DNA from: Thiorhodovibrio sp.
GTDB lineage: Bacteria; Pseudomonadota; Gammaproteobacteria; Chromatiales; Chromatiaceae
NCBI GenBank assembly: GCA_007128075.1
Contig: SKYD01000090.1
Coordinates: 1-14,390 of the forward strand
Direction of reading: 5' to 3'
DNA length: 14,390 bases
The notes under the pieces are model-generated. The model ran no database searches and had not been told where the DNA came from. It worked only from the letters and a program-made list of their open reading frames with translations. Positions 14,383 to 14,390 of this stretch are shown piece after piece (position 1 is the first letter of the stretch; every line of letters starts with the position of its first letter). Position numbers and translations under genes: made by a program.

Positions 14383-14390
14383 TGTACACC

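Overview
The window is chromosomal DNA from a flagellated gammaproteobacterium. The gene order flgE-flgD-flgC-flgB-cheR-cheV / flgA-flgM-flgN is the one known from Pseudomonas and relatives. The tsaE-amiB-mutL-miaA run is also typical of Gammaproteobacteria, and MutL carries the metal-binding endonuclease motif that enterics lack. Most of the window is estimated by eye at about 57% G+C. A lineage near the Chromatiales or other non-enteric Gammaproteobacteria would fit, but the sequence alone does not fix the species.

Bases 1-3902 read on the minus strand, in transcription order cheV (CheW-receiver adaptor), cheR (receptor methyltransferase), flgB, flgC (proximal rod), flgD (hook cap) and flgE (hook, cut by the window edge). 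A -24/-12 element with exact sigma-54 spacing lies between cheR and flgB. Bases 4020-7196 read divergently on the plus strand: flgA (P-ring chaperone), flgM (anti-sigma-28), flgN (export chaperone) and a gene with a FliK-type C-terminal domain. A sigma-28-like promoter candidate lies between flgA and flgM.

Bases 7261-14382 read on the minus strand as a housekeeping cluster: tsaE (t6A tRNA modification), amiB (septal peptidoglycan amidase), mutL (mismatch repair), miaA (i6A tRNA modification), rpoN (sigma-54), hpf (ribosome hibernation) and ptsN (EIIA-Ntr). The amiB/mutL and mutL/miaA junctions are TGATG overlaps, so translation is probably coupled. A strong intrinsic terminator separates hpf from ptsN. 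The two blocks meet tail to tail at a 22-bp perfect palindrome between the fliK-like gene and ptsN.

The genes connect functionally. RpoN is the sigma factor expected at the flgB element, and FlgM restrains the sigma-28 that would read its own candidate promoter. FlgA, FlgB, FlgC, FlgD, FlgE, FlgN and the FliK-like protein build or measure the rod and hook, while CheR and CheV tune the chemosensory array.

I see no CRISPR array, RNA gene, insertion sequence, phage gene or defence island, and no wholly new system. The items most worth checking are regulatory (promoter candidates, the hpf-ptsN terminator with a hairpin over the ptsN start) and architectural (rpoN directly behind miaA, a FliK-like gene behind flgN, and a low-G+C flgE). 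No stretch over 300 bases lacks a gene.
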